Positions 34,310-47,192 are shown, numbered from the stretch's first letter. The stretch: 64,000 nt of DNA from Zerene cesonia (GCF_012273895.1 NW_024045131.1:806001-870000), one strand, 5' to 3'. Notes: generated by a model not told the origin, from the sequence alone. Made by a program: numbers and translations.

Positions 34310-37300
34310 AATTATATCCTTTATGGTAGGAAATAGTAGAAACCATTCCCAAAGTGCAATTAACTAACCGTGTCCGTCCTAAACAATAAGAGAATGTACA
34401 TTATTATTTGGCATTACGTGTATAATTTGTTTAAAAAATGCCTTTAACATATGAGTCATATTTTTAACTTTATTTAAATGAAAAATATTTAAAGAATAAA
34501 AATCGCATGAGGACGTTTTTTCTGCTTCTTGAAGTTTTTTTCACATAAATTTAATTGCATAAAACAATGAAGGCATTATAATAGAAATTTTTTTTTTTAA
34601 GATTAATGAAAAGTATTTGTTTGCACTTTCATTGTAAAAGCAAAGATTTCGATCACAAATGAAATCACAATATTATTATTTTAATATTATGTTTATGTAA
34701 TGCAATTGAATTGATTTATAAGACTTTTGAGTCTGGCAACCAGAATATTGTACACGGGTGGATAATTTTGCTTTAGTTATATTTATGAAACGGACTTTAA
34801 AATCGATATTTCCTTTTGTATAATAATAACAAAGCGGAAGAGTTTAAACGCGCTAATCTCAGGAACGGCTGGAGCGAATCGAAAATTCACTCACCGTTGG
34901 ATACGTGAGTACGTAGTTTACAGTTGCAATAGCTTCATTTTTGTTATGCTTATGTATTCTAGAGCATATTTATAAAATTACATCAAAATCGGTGTAGACA
35001 ATTCGGAAGACAGACGATGTAGTAGTAACAACAAACTTAAAAATGTAAAATACAAGAATTTTTTTATTTATTATGGTCATATAACGCAATTCTTCATAAC
35101 AAAATTTTTTTTTTAAGAATGAAGGCTGGTCCTTTATTTTTTAATTTAAAATAGTATCTTTAAATAAATACCATGCATGTATTTTATCGACAATATAGTC
35201 ATTTTAAAGTCGGTTTTATCAAATACGAGCTCTGCGCCTCTAGCTTTGCCCGCGCAGTCAAAGATAAACTTAGACTGAAACTTAGACTGAGGTCCGGGGT
35301 TTCCCGCGCATAGTTCTCATGGGATTTCCGGGATAATAACTATATTATGTTCATTATCATGTTTTAAATATCTCTGTTACAATATTCATCCAAATGAGCC
35401 CAGTAGTTGTTGAGATTAGCGCGTTTAAGCAAACAAGCAAACTCTTCATAATCGCAAGAACATTCCAATTGTTAACCAATTTCAAAAAAGAAGTCCAAGA
35501 AAGATTTATGATTATATCTTTCATTAACGTACCTGTATCTTATTGATGTATTATTGGTAAGTATTATGTATAGTCTGTGTCGTAATTTATGGCTTTTAAA
35601 ATTAATTTAACTTCAAACTTTAAAGCTTATGTTTTTTGTCTAAATTGTCTAAATAATATGTTTCATTTCATTATCTTGTATATGTCAATGTTGTAACAGA
35701 AAAAAAGAAAACAAATCATTCTGGTCGTCTACAAGAAGTTTATATATCAATAAACATGTTCAAAAGAAATCAAACATACATGAAGAGCCATCAAATTTGG
35801 CACGGACTATATTAAATATATGCGAATAAGATGTTGCTTTAAAAATCGGTGGTAGCTGTCTTAGTTATTTTTATGTACAGAGCTTTTATTTTATTGTTTT
35901 GTTTTTTTGTTTTCATTATTTACTTTATTACAATTCACTCAATAAGCTTTATTTAATGAGATTTAGATGTTAGTTTGGCTTTTCAATCAGCAATGTTCCT
36001 CATGAAATAATATATGATATTTAAAAACAAAAGAAAGTGAATTTTTGTATGTGTCAACATATAACACAGAGTGAAACGATTTATAATTATTATTTTATTT
36101 CATAAAGTAGTCGTATGACTAAACTTTTCGTTATTTCGATGTTAATTATGACATTTAGAACCGGTTTCAACACTTGCTTGTGGCGTACATTCATTGTTAG
36201 TCCTTCCAACTGACAGATTTGACAGATTGTAAACAACATGTAATTTTGACACCAGTCATTATAATACTAGAATAAGTGAAAAATAAAGATGATTAAGGAC
36301 GATTTAAATCTGTCTATTAGATATGTATTAGCTGATTTTTTTAAATTCATATTTAATTGCCACATTTTCATAAGTACTACATTTATAATAACAAAGTATT
36401 TTCTCCTAAGTTATAACTTATAAGTATTATTTTTATTTTCAAGCATTCCTTACATGTACTTAATTTATTTATTTACATTCTATTGAACATTTACATCACA
36501 TTTTTACATCATAAAGTAATTGTTATATCCTTAAATCCATACATATAAAATAATCAATGTTTAACTTAGTTTCCAGTTATTTAAGTTAGAATAAAGTAAT
36601 GGTAATTTTAAATTCATAAGTGTTAACAAGTAAGGGATTAAATTAAATCACTTTACAAATTATATTAGCGAATTAAATCTCCTAATTAGATAATAATCAC
36701 ATTTTTAGATAAATTGTAGGTATTCAGTGAAAATATTTTTATAACATCTATAAGAATCTCATTATTATCAGTAAATGTAATTTTAGTAGTCTTAATAATA
36801 AGTATATTGATTCTCACTGTCACAGTCCGATGCTAAGCACCATTTTTTGCATTTCTGAAATGATTAAGGGCAGATTTCATCATACCAATAATCGTTACGT
36901 CATTATGGATACGACAAATAAAAAAAGCACGTAGAGAAAGGATTCTATCGGGAAATGTCTTATTTTACAGTGATTTTAATACATAAAGCGTTCATTTATT
37001 GTGTTATAAAATAAAATAGTTAATATTATTGCAATCTTTATGTGCATTAAAACACCTTTCCAGAAAACATCATACTATCTTTGAGAAACGCAAAAATCTT
37101 AGATTATAAAAGTAGAGTTTCTTGCCATACAAAAATTATAATGGTAGTTTTTAGTAGAATATGCTTGATTATAATTTTTTTGACAAGCGAAAATTATTTT
37201 TAGATAGGTATTATTTTTACGTATCAGTGTTTGTCGGTGCTTTGTTTTTTGTATAATTTTGTACAATACAACATGTTTACTATAGTATTGTACAATAGTT

Positions 37301-37900
37301 GAATTATCGAATTTAATTTAAACATTCCACATGTGTATTAGGAATTTTGTAGAATTGTAGAAAAGTTTTTAATCGAGTTTGTATTTATGATTATTATGAG
37401 ATATAAGTAAGTTATTGTAATACGCTATAAACCAATTTTTATTTGTATAGTTTGGTGTCATTTTGTCAATTGTTTTTGGCAATGAATTGGTTTTGTATAC
37501 ATAAATAGTTTTTAGTTGTAATTATATTCAGAATTAATTTAATGACAATACTTTATTGCCATGTAATAAATTGATGATTTTCGTTTGTTATTTTTCCTTT
37601 TGTCTTTTGTTTTGTAGTTGGTAATATAAAACATCGCAATAATTAGAACTCGACATAGATTGCCTCCTTAGCTTATAATTAAAACGTAAGTTTATATAAT
37701 TTTACAGCGATACACGGATGTGAATGTGCAGGCGCCATTTTGTCAAAATTTCAAGTGTCAATTTGAAATTTTGTTGACTTTTACCGCCTTTTTTAAATGT
37801 CCGTGTTTAGCTATAGTTGTAATGGGCTGTAATCTCAAAACTATAAGTATCAACAAATTTTAATTGTGTAAGAAATAAATTACTTTTTAGAAGTAAAACT
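34310..37900 (+). other. Repeat-poor tract after Myrf, possible long 3' UTR
   Basis: About 3.6 kb of AT-rich DNA with only two degraded Helitron-like stretches (about 34838-35040 and 35240-35455) and no open frame of interest. Its end has AATAAA at 37874. This is compatible with a long 3' UTR, but there is no direct proof of transcription. Confidence 0.4.
34495..34500 (+). promoter_or_regulatory. First AATAAA after the Myrf stop
   Basis: AATAAA lies 186 bases after the stop and could end a short 3' UTR. Further AATAAA hexamers occur downstream, for example at 37874-37879, so longer forms are possible. Confidence 0.4.
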
Positions 37901-37947
37901 GGCTTTATTTATAACAACACTATCTCTATTTATATATGTATATCTAT

Positions 37948-38172
37948 CTAGCGGCCCGCCCCGGCTTCGCCCGTGGTACATATATAGCCTATATCCTTCC
38001 ATAAATTTCAATAATCTAACACTGAAAGATTTTTTTAAATCGAACCAGAGTTCCAGAGATTAATGCATGCAATATGACCGCGACCGCGCTAATCTCAGGA
38101 ACTACTGTCCCGATTTAAAAAATACTTTCAGTGTTAAATAGAACCACGGGCGAAGCCGGGGCGGACCGTTAA
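37948..38172. mobile_element. Two Helitron-like pieces head to head
   Basis: 37948-38079 starts CTAGCGGCCCGCCCC (minus); 38082-38172 ends GGGCGAAGCCGGGGCGGACC (plus) with the CTAG mutated. Confidence 0.6.
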
Positions 38173-38509
38173 TGAAATATACAGCCATAAAAAAATTGTA
38201 CACAACACAATACGCGAGCGAAACCGCGGGCGTTAAGATATGATTAGTCATAGCTTACATCATTAAAAAGGTGAATTTAGCATTTTACGTCCGTGTAATT
38301 CCCCTTTTTTTATTTTTTTGAGATGACGTATAGATTAGAAGACGTTTTTTTTATATGGCAATTGGCAAGCGCTAGACAATATGCAATCAAAAGACATTGA
38401 TTTATAGTCAAATTAATTTTTAGCTTGTCCATATCTATATAAACTCTGCCATCAAAGTTAATACAATTTATAGTATTTTCTTGTGTTTGGTTTCACGCGA
38501 GTATTATAC

Positions 38510-38688
38510 ATTTAGAAATTAAAAACTTTTCAACGGATTTTAAACGCGATTTATTCATTATATTATTAACCCGACGTTTCGAACACTTTACAGCGAGCGT
38601 GGTCATGGGGAGACTGCGAAACGTCGGGTTAATAATATAATGAATAAATCGCGTTTAAAATCCGTTGAAAAGTTTTTAATTTCTAAAT
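38510..38688. mobile_element. Palindromic element with a perfect 72-bp inverted repeat
   Basis: Arms 38510-38581 and 38617-38688 are exact reverse complements around a 35-base loop. Arm ends: ATTTAGAAATTAAAAAC and its complement. Related one-arm copies at 6430, 19963 and 48766. Confidence 0.85.
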
Positions 38689-38705
38689 AATACAATTTAT
38701 GTTTT

Positions 38706-38885
38706 ATCAACCGACTTCAAAAAAGGAGGTTATAAATTTTACTGTTTATTTGTGTTTATAGCCTCGTAACTTTTTACTGGGTGAACCGATTTTTATGATT
38801 GTTTTTGTATTTGAAAGCTGGTACCTGCACTGTTTACAATACCTGCAGTTTGAAGGCGATTTAATCTATTGTTAAAATTTTTTAT
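38706..38885 (+). repeat. CCGACTTCAAAAAAGGAGG repeat
   Basis: ACCGACTTCAAAAAAGGAGG start, TTTTTACTGGGTGAACCGAT core, AAAGCTGGTACCTGC. A frequent dispersed repeat. Confidence 0.6.
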
Positions 38886-38927
38886 TCATGTTGTTTGTTA
38901 TAATTAGTTGTACTGATTGATTTAAAA

Positions 38928-39186
38928 AAAGCAGTGGTAAGAACCTCGAACTTCAAAATCGATAAGTCGGGGTTTTTTCAATTTATCTGAACATGTGGAT
39001 AATATCACCCCTGCTTAAAAACGGTGAAGGAAAACATCGTGAGGAAACCGGCATGTACAAGAATCAAAAGTTCGACGACATGTGACATCTGCCAACCCGC
39101 ACTTGGCCAGCGTGCTGGATTATAGCCTGAACCCTCATAGGAGGCCTGTGTCCCAGCAGTGGGAACATATGTGGGCTGATATGATG
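38928..39186 (+). mobile_element. SINE A
   Basis: Head AAGCAGTGGTAAGAACC with an internal loss, body GAAAACATCGTGAGGAAACC, end GGGCTGATATGATGA. Confidence 0.7.
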
Positions 39187-39765
39187 ATTAATTTCGCTGA
39201 GATTAAAACTAATTTCAAACCAAACGGAAATAAACAGATGTGTGCAAGTTTACATATTCCTAAAAAATATACCAGTTATTCAAAATACGAAATTTCTTCT
39301 TTCTTTATTACAAAGCCACTTTTTAACGAATGCTAAATATTTATGCGCGTGTTGAATATCAATCGGCCTACTCGTGTAGGCGAGATTCTTTAAGGCTTCA
39401 GTTGCCAGTTAAGAATTTTCCCAGACTTTAGGGAGTATATTAGTGTAATTGGAATTAATTTATTGCTTCATATACAATAGCATTACATATAAAATAATGT
39501 TATAAATACTCATATCACATTTATTAACCTTATTATTTTGTTATTACATTTTTTGCTGTAAATATATATAATATTTACTTAAGAATTTTTTACATATTTA
39601 TAATTTTATATTATAGTAACGCGTTTTGACGTAATTTTAAGAACAAAAAAAATGACAAGTTTCAAGCGATTAGAAAAATCGCATTTAGTGTATTGTAAGT
39701 TTATTTGAATTACAGATAACATTATATGTTTAAATTAAAAGTATTTTTATTATATTTTTATATGT

Positions 39766-39940
39766 CTTGGTGGCAATGGGGCTGATGGGTTGCCTGATAG
39801 TAAGCGCCATCTCGCATGAATATTTGCAGAGGCGTAATGGTCAAATGGATTGCCGACTTTAAATGAAAAAAGATGAAGAAAAGATTGACCAAATGTATTT
39901 GTGGGGGTGTGGTATTTCCCCGATGCGAGCTGACAATTAA
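39766..39940 (+). repeat. GAGCTGGTGG repeat, internally deleted
   Basis: GGGCTGATGGGTTGCCTGAT start, GTGGGGGTGTGGTATTTCCC end region. Confidence 0.6.
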
Positions 39941-40714
39941 CACCGAAAACATAAATATTTTAACTAAATCACAAAACCAACAAAAGCCACTAGTAATAGC
40001 TTTTTAATTTTAAGAATCATCAAAATCGGTTCACCCAGCAAAGAGTTACGCGGTTACAAAATACAGTCAAATTGAGAACCGCCTGCTTTTTTGAAGTCGG
40101 GTGAAAAACAAACATGCAATATTATTGGCGTAAATCATCGAATTAGAACTAAATAATCACAGTATTTATTAATTACATTATTATATGAGATTGATTTTTG
40201 GTGTATTTATACTCACAATTCACAATAATGTCAGGTTTATTCGGAGAAAATATGATACATCGAAGTAAATAGAAAGGAAAACATGTAACATTTCCATAAA
40301 ACGCCTTTTAAAAGCTTTTCTTTTATAATTTTTCAAAGGACGACCTTTTTTTAAAGACCAGCAGTGATTAATTGTTCAAAGTACATACGAAAAAATCGTA
40401 AAAAAAACCAGCACATTCAGTACTTTTGTGAATATGTTCGTGACTTAGGCACTCAAAAATATAAATGTTTTTATTTGATTTTACACGGTTTTAATCTACT
40501 TTTGTACTATCTATAGAATTGGTAAATTTTTTAATATTCTACGACTATATTTTTATTGTTCCGTACAAATCAGGTGTACGCTAATCAATAAAAACGATTA
40601 AAACAATTCAAATGATTATATGATGGTAGACATCGCAATGTTGCAGTGGAAAATTTTCGCATCTGGCATCCCAGTTCCACCTAATATAGTACCTACTTAA
40701 TAAGCTATTCTCAT

Positions 40715-40815
40715 GACCAGTTGGACTTGAATCATCGCGAAGCGAGTACGGGTTGTGTGTTTTTATTTGTTTACTTGTTTTATTGTGTGCTAAGTGCGTG
40801 TAAAAATCAATTTTG
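40715..40815 (+). promoter_or_regulatory. Possible untranslated first exon
   Basis: A CCAGTT initiator-like motif at 40718, no ATG, and a consensus donor TTTG|gtaagt at 40815/40816 in repeat-free DNA. It could be a remote 5' UTR exon for the fatty acyl-CoA reductase. Weak evidence. Confidence 0.2.
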
Positions 40816-41012
40816 GTAAGTGAAAGTTTCCGCTTTTTTCTTTTTTTTATGCAATGGCTGACGACAAACAGCCTACTGTAATGTCATATTAATTAACATG
40901 CAGATTTTTATTTGCACTTTTCGGTGAAATCTTGTTTCGTGCTCTGTCAATAGAAATCAAATGCTTTTATATTTGTTTTTGTTAACGGTCATTCGTTCAA
41001 TATTTATATATA

Positions 41013-41066
41013 ATAAAACAGAAGTATGTTTTATAATATATATTATAAAACAGACTTCTGTTTTAT
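41013..41066. repeat. Near-perfect hairpin, 26-bp arms
   Basis: 41013-41038 and 41041-41066 are complementary with one mismatch and a 2-base loop. It sits six bases before a Helitron-like element. Confidence 0.8.
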
Positions 41067-41072
41067 ATAAAA

Positions 41073-41272
41073 CTAGCTGCGCCCCGCGGATTCACCCGCG
41101 TAAGTCCGTATCCCGTAGGAATATCGGGATTAAAAGTTACCTGAATGTTATTCCAGTTGTCCAGCTATCTACGTACCAAATTTCAATGCAATTGGTTCAG
41201 GAGTTTTTGCGTGAAAGAGCAACAAACACACACACATCCTTATAAACTTTCGTATTTATAATATTAGTAGGA
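41073..41272 (-). mobile_element. Helitron-like element, 200-bp family, full length
   Basis: CTAGCTGCGCCCCGCGG start to ATAATATTAGTAGGA; exactly 200 bp. Confidence 0.78.
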
Positions 41273-44226
41273 TTAGTAAAATAGGAAGTAGAATATTAAA
41301 CGACATAGGTACCAGATTAACTAAATTTAAAAATAAGAAATTGTAAAGATTTAATAGCCGAATTGATAGTTAAAAATATTCATGGTTTCGTGAGTAATTT
41401 ATTGAAAACGTAATTTTAAATGTTATTAATGTACATATTTTCGCTTATTATTATAATGCTTTCTATATATTAATATAGTATTGACTATATCTATATAACA
41501 GTTAAGAGGTTATGTTCTAGGCAAAATCCATTTTTTTTACTTTCGTGATCCGTTACAATAAGTATTGGTCCAGTTTAAAAGAATGATGAAGCAAAGAGAC
41601 ATATTTACTAGTACAAATAAATATAAAACTTTTTGAATCAAAATAAAATGTCAATACTAAATGTCCGATTGACAATGTATTTTATCTATGTAGGTATTAA
41701 CTGCGTATTTCACGTAGAAACATAACATATAATTACCTACCTACCTGACTGATCTGCGTCTTATGTAATTATAAACAATTAATTCAACTGGATAATAAAA
41801 CCTGCTTGTATTATAATTTTATTATATCTACTTTACATGACAATAATATTTTCAATATTTAATCTATATCTACTTAATATGTATTAATTTGTAATCTATA
41901 ATCGAAATTCAAATGTGACTTTTATTCCCGCCCTAGATTTTTTTTATGTCACGTTTCGAAACTTACGTAGGTACTTATTTCCCGCCATAACTTTTTAATT
42001 GCTAATAATAATTTAATTGGTTAATACAAGTTTATTTTATAAGGGCAACGAATGAAAATATTCGGAATTGCAGCAGGACCTTTCTCTTTTTTATGGTTTT
42101 TATGTGGCACAGATTAAAGTATTTCGAATTTTCATTTATTATCTGCAACAGTTTTATTTACTTTGTATATTGTGGGAAATTTTTCAGTTCTCACACCAAC
42201 AATAAAAAACTTATTAGCGTATGTATAAGTGATGTTATAGTGGCTTAATATATTCATTCAAAAATAACAAACAGAAAGATATCACAAAAAACTTATGGTT
42301 CACACATATAATGCTATCTATATATATTAAATAACACAACGCTACAAACTGAGACTCTATTTTTTGAGGTCGGTACAAGACTACAAAGGCAGACGAGTTA
42401 TTGTATTAATAACAAATCCCACAGAAAAAAAGAGTAAATGACGATTCTTGGAATTGATTACGATGTTACTTACATCAGAACCATTTGTTTACATTTCAAC
42501 AGCCAATGCTATATTATCTGTGGCCATGCTAAGTTGTCCTGTCATGTCACATTACTCGGGTGTCCCACGCGCGAATATTCGTACAATGGACGAATGTTTT
42601 TAAGCGTGTAGAGATAAAATGCAAATATCTTACACTTATTGCGTATTCCTGTGTGTGACCTACATTCAAAATAAATGTATGGTTACTAGTATACTATTAT
42701 ATTAGCTATCATAGTGATATGCGACACTTGATTTTTTTTTATTTTTCCCACATTTTTGGTAATTTTAAAATTTATTTTGTGTTGTTCTTGACATAAAAAA
42801 TTATAAATTTTTAACAAAATGAAACGTCTGTGTTATATTATTGCTCTATGACCATTGCAAAATTTTCAAAACCTACCCAGTTTTAATGTGATTGACGCAC
42901 ATACAAACATACACTAGAAAGAAACGAAAAATTATCAACCATTATTTTATGTATATAAAACATAGTACAGTAATTTATTTTTAAAAAAATATTTAATGTG
43001 CAAATACGGTCTGGTTATTGTTTAAGTATATGTATAGAGTTATACAAGCCTAAATCAAACACTAGGAAATGCCAAATCTTGTGTTATTGTTATGGCATAG
43101 AAATTGTCATTTTCGGTACAAAATGGCGGACGCAAATGGGAAGCGCGCGCAAAAAGGTTCGGAAGGTCTGTGTTAATATGACATGGAATGGAGCGTTACG
43201 AAACATTATTTATATATGTCTTGCAAAACTTGTATGTTCTGGAAATTTCCTTGGCGTATCACCGTATTGCGCTTTAATTAATTATTAAATTAATTTTTGT
43301 TTGTTTCTTCTCTTCTGGAGTAGTTAAATATATGTTATTATACATATAAACCTTCCTCTTGAATCACTTTATCTGTAAAAAAAACCATCAAAGGTTACAA
43401 GAGAGCATACAGACACACACACAGACTTTGTCACTGGTTGACAGGATATGTTAGGTGCTAGGATATGTAAGATAGGTTTTCAAATAGTCTGTTAATGAAT
43501 ATATCACATGGAAGATAATCCATGGAATGTTACTTATAAACCACAGAGCAGTTATACGATGACATTGTACGTATCTAGTTTCCTTACCTTACCCTTACCC
43601 TCACCAGGCCTTTCCTTTATTTTCCATACTGTTTTTTGCCCACAGCCCACTTAGTACGGACGCCTTAGTGCACTTATAATCCAAACCTTTCGCCAGACGC
43701 CTGCACGACTTAAACTTAAGTAAAACGAAAAAAAAAGCTTATACCACTCAAGTGAAGTAACTTTCTATTGGTGTAATGATTTTCAGAATCGGTACCACAC
43801 TTTCGAAGTGTATTTGGTGCAAACAAACAAGGAAAACTTTTCTATTTTTGTTATTAGTGTAGATGTGTAAATGATATTAGGCGTAATGGCTTAAAAGCCA
43901 GGAGGAGGGGATAATTGAGGATAAATACAGTTAAAACAAAAGGTGTGTGTGCGATTCTATTAAAATAAGTACTTTATACAATCACTATAAACATAACCCT
44001 CATTGGAACAGTCGAGTAAGTAGTAAAGTATTATACATATAACATACTTTAAAGATCTTTAATTATTAAAACAATACGATGTTTTATGATAGCGTAAATA
44101 TTCAAACAATTAATATTGTATGCACACTTTCATTTAATTAAATTATTTTATTTAGGCTAACAGTGGTTTAAAGCAATCGGTTTGGGCCTTGAATGGCACA
44201 CGATATTTTTATTTAGTTACACATCA
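41273..44226. other. Repeat-poor intergenic DNA
   Basis: AT-rich with no recognised gene. Small degraded Helitron-like pieces at about 42860-42910 and 43340-43440. A GC-richer patch at 43115-43180 is noted under findings. Confidence 0.4.
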
Positions 44227-44345
44227 ATGCAATGAAATTTGCTACGTAGACAGCTGGACAACTGGAATAACATATAGGCAACTTTTTATCCCGATATACC
44301 TACGGGATACGGACTTACGAGGGTGAAACCGCGGGGCGCAGCTAG
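44227..44345 (+). mobile_element. Helitron-like element, 3' part
   Basis: CAATGCAATGAAATTTGCTA to GCAGCTAG, the last 119 bases of the 200-bp family. Confidence 0.7.
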
Positions 44346-44750
44346 TGACCTATATTTTCTACAATATTTATGGTCAAAAGAAAATCAATGAACCATGCTT
44401 TGTTTTATTTATTATCTATTATTTATTTATTTGGTCAACCAACATTTGTTTAGATTTTTAAGTATAAATAGTATGTTATAACAAATATTCTATTTGTTAG
44501 TTTAATAGTCATCTAAGAGATGAACAAGATTTTTAAGTTTGGGAAAAATATTAATTTCTTCTTTAAAAAATATTAATTAAAAGTGTTATAACTGTAATAA
44601 ACGAATATATTTTGTAATAATAATGTAACGGAATAAAAGTGAAATCAAGTGAATTACGAAACTGCATGTAACAATGTCACACCTCATACGCAAAGTGCGG
44701 TCGTTAACCCGGGGTGCGAATTCAGAACTAATATGTCATACAAGCTGCAC

Positions 44751-44940
44751 CCCGCGGTTTCACCCGCGTAAGTCCGTATCCCGTAGGAATATCGGGATAA
44801 AAAGTTGCCTATATGTAATTCCAGTTTTCCAGCTGCCTACGTAGCAAATTTCACAGCAAACGATTCAGTAGTTTTTGTGTGAAAGAGTAACAAACACACA
44901 CATATCTTTACAAACTTTCGCATTTATAATATTAGTAGGA
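44751..44940 (-). mobile_element. Helitron-like element, 200-bp family
   Basis: GCTGCACCCCGCGGTTTCAC to TTATAATATTAGTAGGA; CTAG mutated to CAAG. Confidence 0.7.
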
Positions 44941-45017
44941 AGTAGGGTACATAATACATATTACTGACAATAATATAATACCAAAGTATGTATCGAAGAA
45001 AAATATAGGCTATTCTT

Positions 45018-45241
45018 TAACACGCTCGTATTAGCTTAGACTCGATTTTGACCCACTTCAAACGGACAGATTTAATTCAAAATTTGTACACTTATCAAGA
45101 ATCGGTGATGATACAACAATTTTATGAGTTTATCTTATTATCCTGATTAGGATCGCCAGGATTATACAATTTCCTTGCTTATACTCTGTTTTTAAAGAGC
45201 AAGTGAGACAATTTAGTTGTTTCTATTATTAAAGCGTGTTA
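45018..45241 (+). mobile_element. TIR element, AACACGCTCGTAT copy, near full length
   Basis: AACACGCTCGTATTAGC start and TTATTAAAGCGTGTTA end are inverted ends. A short internal deletion removes the ACCGACTCC block. Confidence 0.65.
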
Positions 45242-45827
45242 TTTAGTTTATTTTACTATGTTTACTACCAAAAACATAACACAATACATAAATATACATG
45301 GCGAAATAGATGGTGGAATTTTAAAATTGTTTATGAATGGAATTCTCGCGCAAGTAATTCTAGAATCATCTATAATTATTATTTACAACCGGCTTTCGTA
45401 ACAAAATAGCGGTCGGTGGAAACCTCAGCTTGTGGTAGGCGCGAGATTATAAATATGAAAATGCGCGGTAAATTTCCACAGACGGCCCGTGATGGGTTAG
45501 TGACCTCGCCGCCATTGCAATCTGCACGAATGTAGTGTTCGATATTCGAATCATGTTTCTCATAACAGCCAGGAACAAAAGTTTTTATGGTAAAAACTAA
45601 ATAGGTGTTATATTATTATGGAAATATCGAAAATTATATATGGGTAGGATGTTGTTGGTGTATGTTTGATCTTCATATACCTAGAATTAATTAGATAGAA
45701 AAGCTAAATAATATTTATTAATGAATTAATAATCCGTAATATATTGACGATTTTTCCGGTAACTTATTATTATTTGTATGAAAAGAAGTTCAAAAACATG
45801 ACATTGATCAAAATAGACTATTTTTAT
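45242..45827. other. Unique GC-richer island, possible regulatory DNA
   Basis: 45340-45560 has no match to the repeats of this window and is richer in CpG than its surroundings; it holds a TATA-like ATTATAAATA at about 45448. It may be a promoter or enhancer, but no transcript can be shown. Confidence 0.25.
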
Positions 45828-45895
45828 TAACACGCTTTTATTAGCTTCACTTGTATGTTTGTATGTATGTAACTCACACCCGTTTTTCTCCCACT
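45828..45895 (+). mobile_element. Left end of a TIR element, cut by the gap
   Basis: TAACACGCTTTTATTAGC and the following bases are identical to 14211-14278 over 68 bases. Confidence 0.6.
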
Positions 45896-46895
45896 NNNNN
45901 NNNNNNNNNNNNNNNNNNNNNNNNNNNNNNNNNNNNNNNNNNNNNNNNNNNNNNNNNNNNNNNNNNNNNNNNNNNNNNNNNNNNNNNNNNNNNNNNNNNN
46001 NNNNNNNNNNNNNNNNNNNNNNNNNNNNNNNNNNNNNNNNNNNNNNNNNNNNNNNNNNNNNNNNNNNNNNNNNNNNNNNNNNNNNNNNNNNNNNNNNNNN
46101 NNNNNNNNNNNNNNNNNNNNNNNNNNNNNNNNNNNNNNNNNNNNNNNNNNNNNNNNNNNNNNNNNNNNNNNNNNNNNNNNNNNNNNNNNNNNNNNNNNNN
46201 NNNNNNNNNNNNNNNNNNNNNNNNNNNNNNNNNNNNNNNNNNNNNNNNNNNNNNNNNNNNNNNNNNNNNNNNNNNNNNNNNNNNNNNNNNNNNNNNNNNN
46301 NNNNNNNNNNNNNNNNNNNNNNNNNNNNNNNNNNNNNNNNNNNNNNNNNNNNNNNNNNNNNNNNNNNNNNNNNNNNNNNNNNNNNNNNNNNNNNNNNNNN
46401 NNNNNNNNNNNNNNNNNNNNNNNNNNNNNNNNNNNNNNNNNNNNNNNNNNNNNNNNNNNNNNNNNNNNNNNNNNNNNNNNNNNNNNNNNNNNNNNNNNNN
46501 NNNNNNNNNNNNNNNNNNNNNNNNNNNNNNNNNNNNNNNNNNNNNNNNNNNNNNNNNNNNNNNNNNNNNNNNNNNNNNNNNNNNNNNNNNNNNNNNNNNN
46601 NNNNNNNNNNNNNNNNNNNNNNNNNNNNNNNNNNNNNNNNNNNNNNNNNNNNNNNNNNNNNNNNNNNNNNNNNNNNNNNNNNNNNNNNNNNNNNNNNNNN
46701 NNNNNNNNNNNNNNNNNNNNNNNNNNNNNNNNNNNNNNNNNNNNNNNNNNNNNNNNNNNNNNNNNNNNNNNNNNNNNNNNNNNNNNNNNNNNNNNNNNNN
46801 NNNNNNNNNNNNNNNNNNNNNNNNNNNNNNNNNNNNNNNNNNNNNNNNNNNNNNNNNNNNNNNNNNNNNNNNNNNNNNNNNNNNNNNNNNNNNNN
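45896..46895. other. Assembly gap, 1000 N
   Basis: Placeholder gap. The 68 bases before it are identical to the 68 bases at 14211-14278, just before another gap. Confidence 0.99.
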
Positions 46896-47149
46896 TGACA
46901 TCCCACGTTGTTTCAATACGGTATTAATGAATGATTCATTAATCCATTTAAATGGTGCCTCTTTTTAAAACAAAAATAACATTAAATCCATTAAGAAAAC
47001 TAGAATTTGATTTTATACACATTAATTTTAATACTGGTCTTGGTTACGTTAATTTTACATATAGTATTAGAGATCCGTCAATTATTTGAACGTGATACGG
47101 AAGTTGAAGTTATAACGGTCCTGTATATTTGTACGATCAGCGATGGCTT

Positions 47150-47192
47150 AGGTTAAGCAAAGTTAAGCACGGTCGGCACATGGATGGTCCTT
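47150..47192 (+). repeat. 5S-rRNA-like fragment
   Basis: GGTTAAGCAAAGTTAAGCAC and CATGGATGG resemble the internal promoter region of 5S rRNA, as in the better copy at 50863. Confidence 0.4.

Larger units (their letters stand above)
39250..41012. other. Mostly repeat-poor intergenic DNA
   Basis: Apart from the GAGCTGGTGG copy and a CCGACTTCAA fragment (about 40020-40108) I see no gene or repeat. The end (about 40715-40815) has promoter- or exon-like features, listed separately. Confidence 0.4.

Noticed and set aside
34838..35040. A full Helitron-like copy after Myrf
   Set aside because: GTTTAAACGCGCTAATCTCAG is family-like, but the ends and hairpin cannot be found, so it is left as a degraded piece in the repeat-poor tract.
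39082..39336. Small frames starting TSANPHLASVLDY (also at 24849, 21845, 54481, 58588)
   Set aside because: The same peptide recurs because it is a translation of SINE A; not a gene family.
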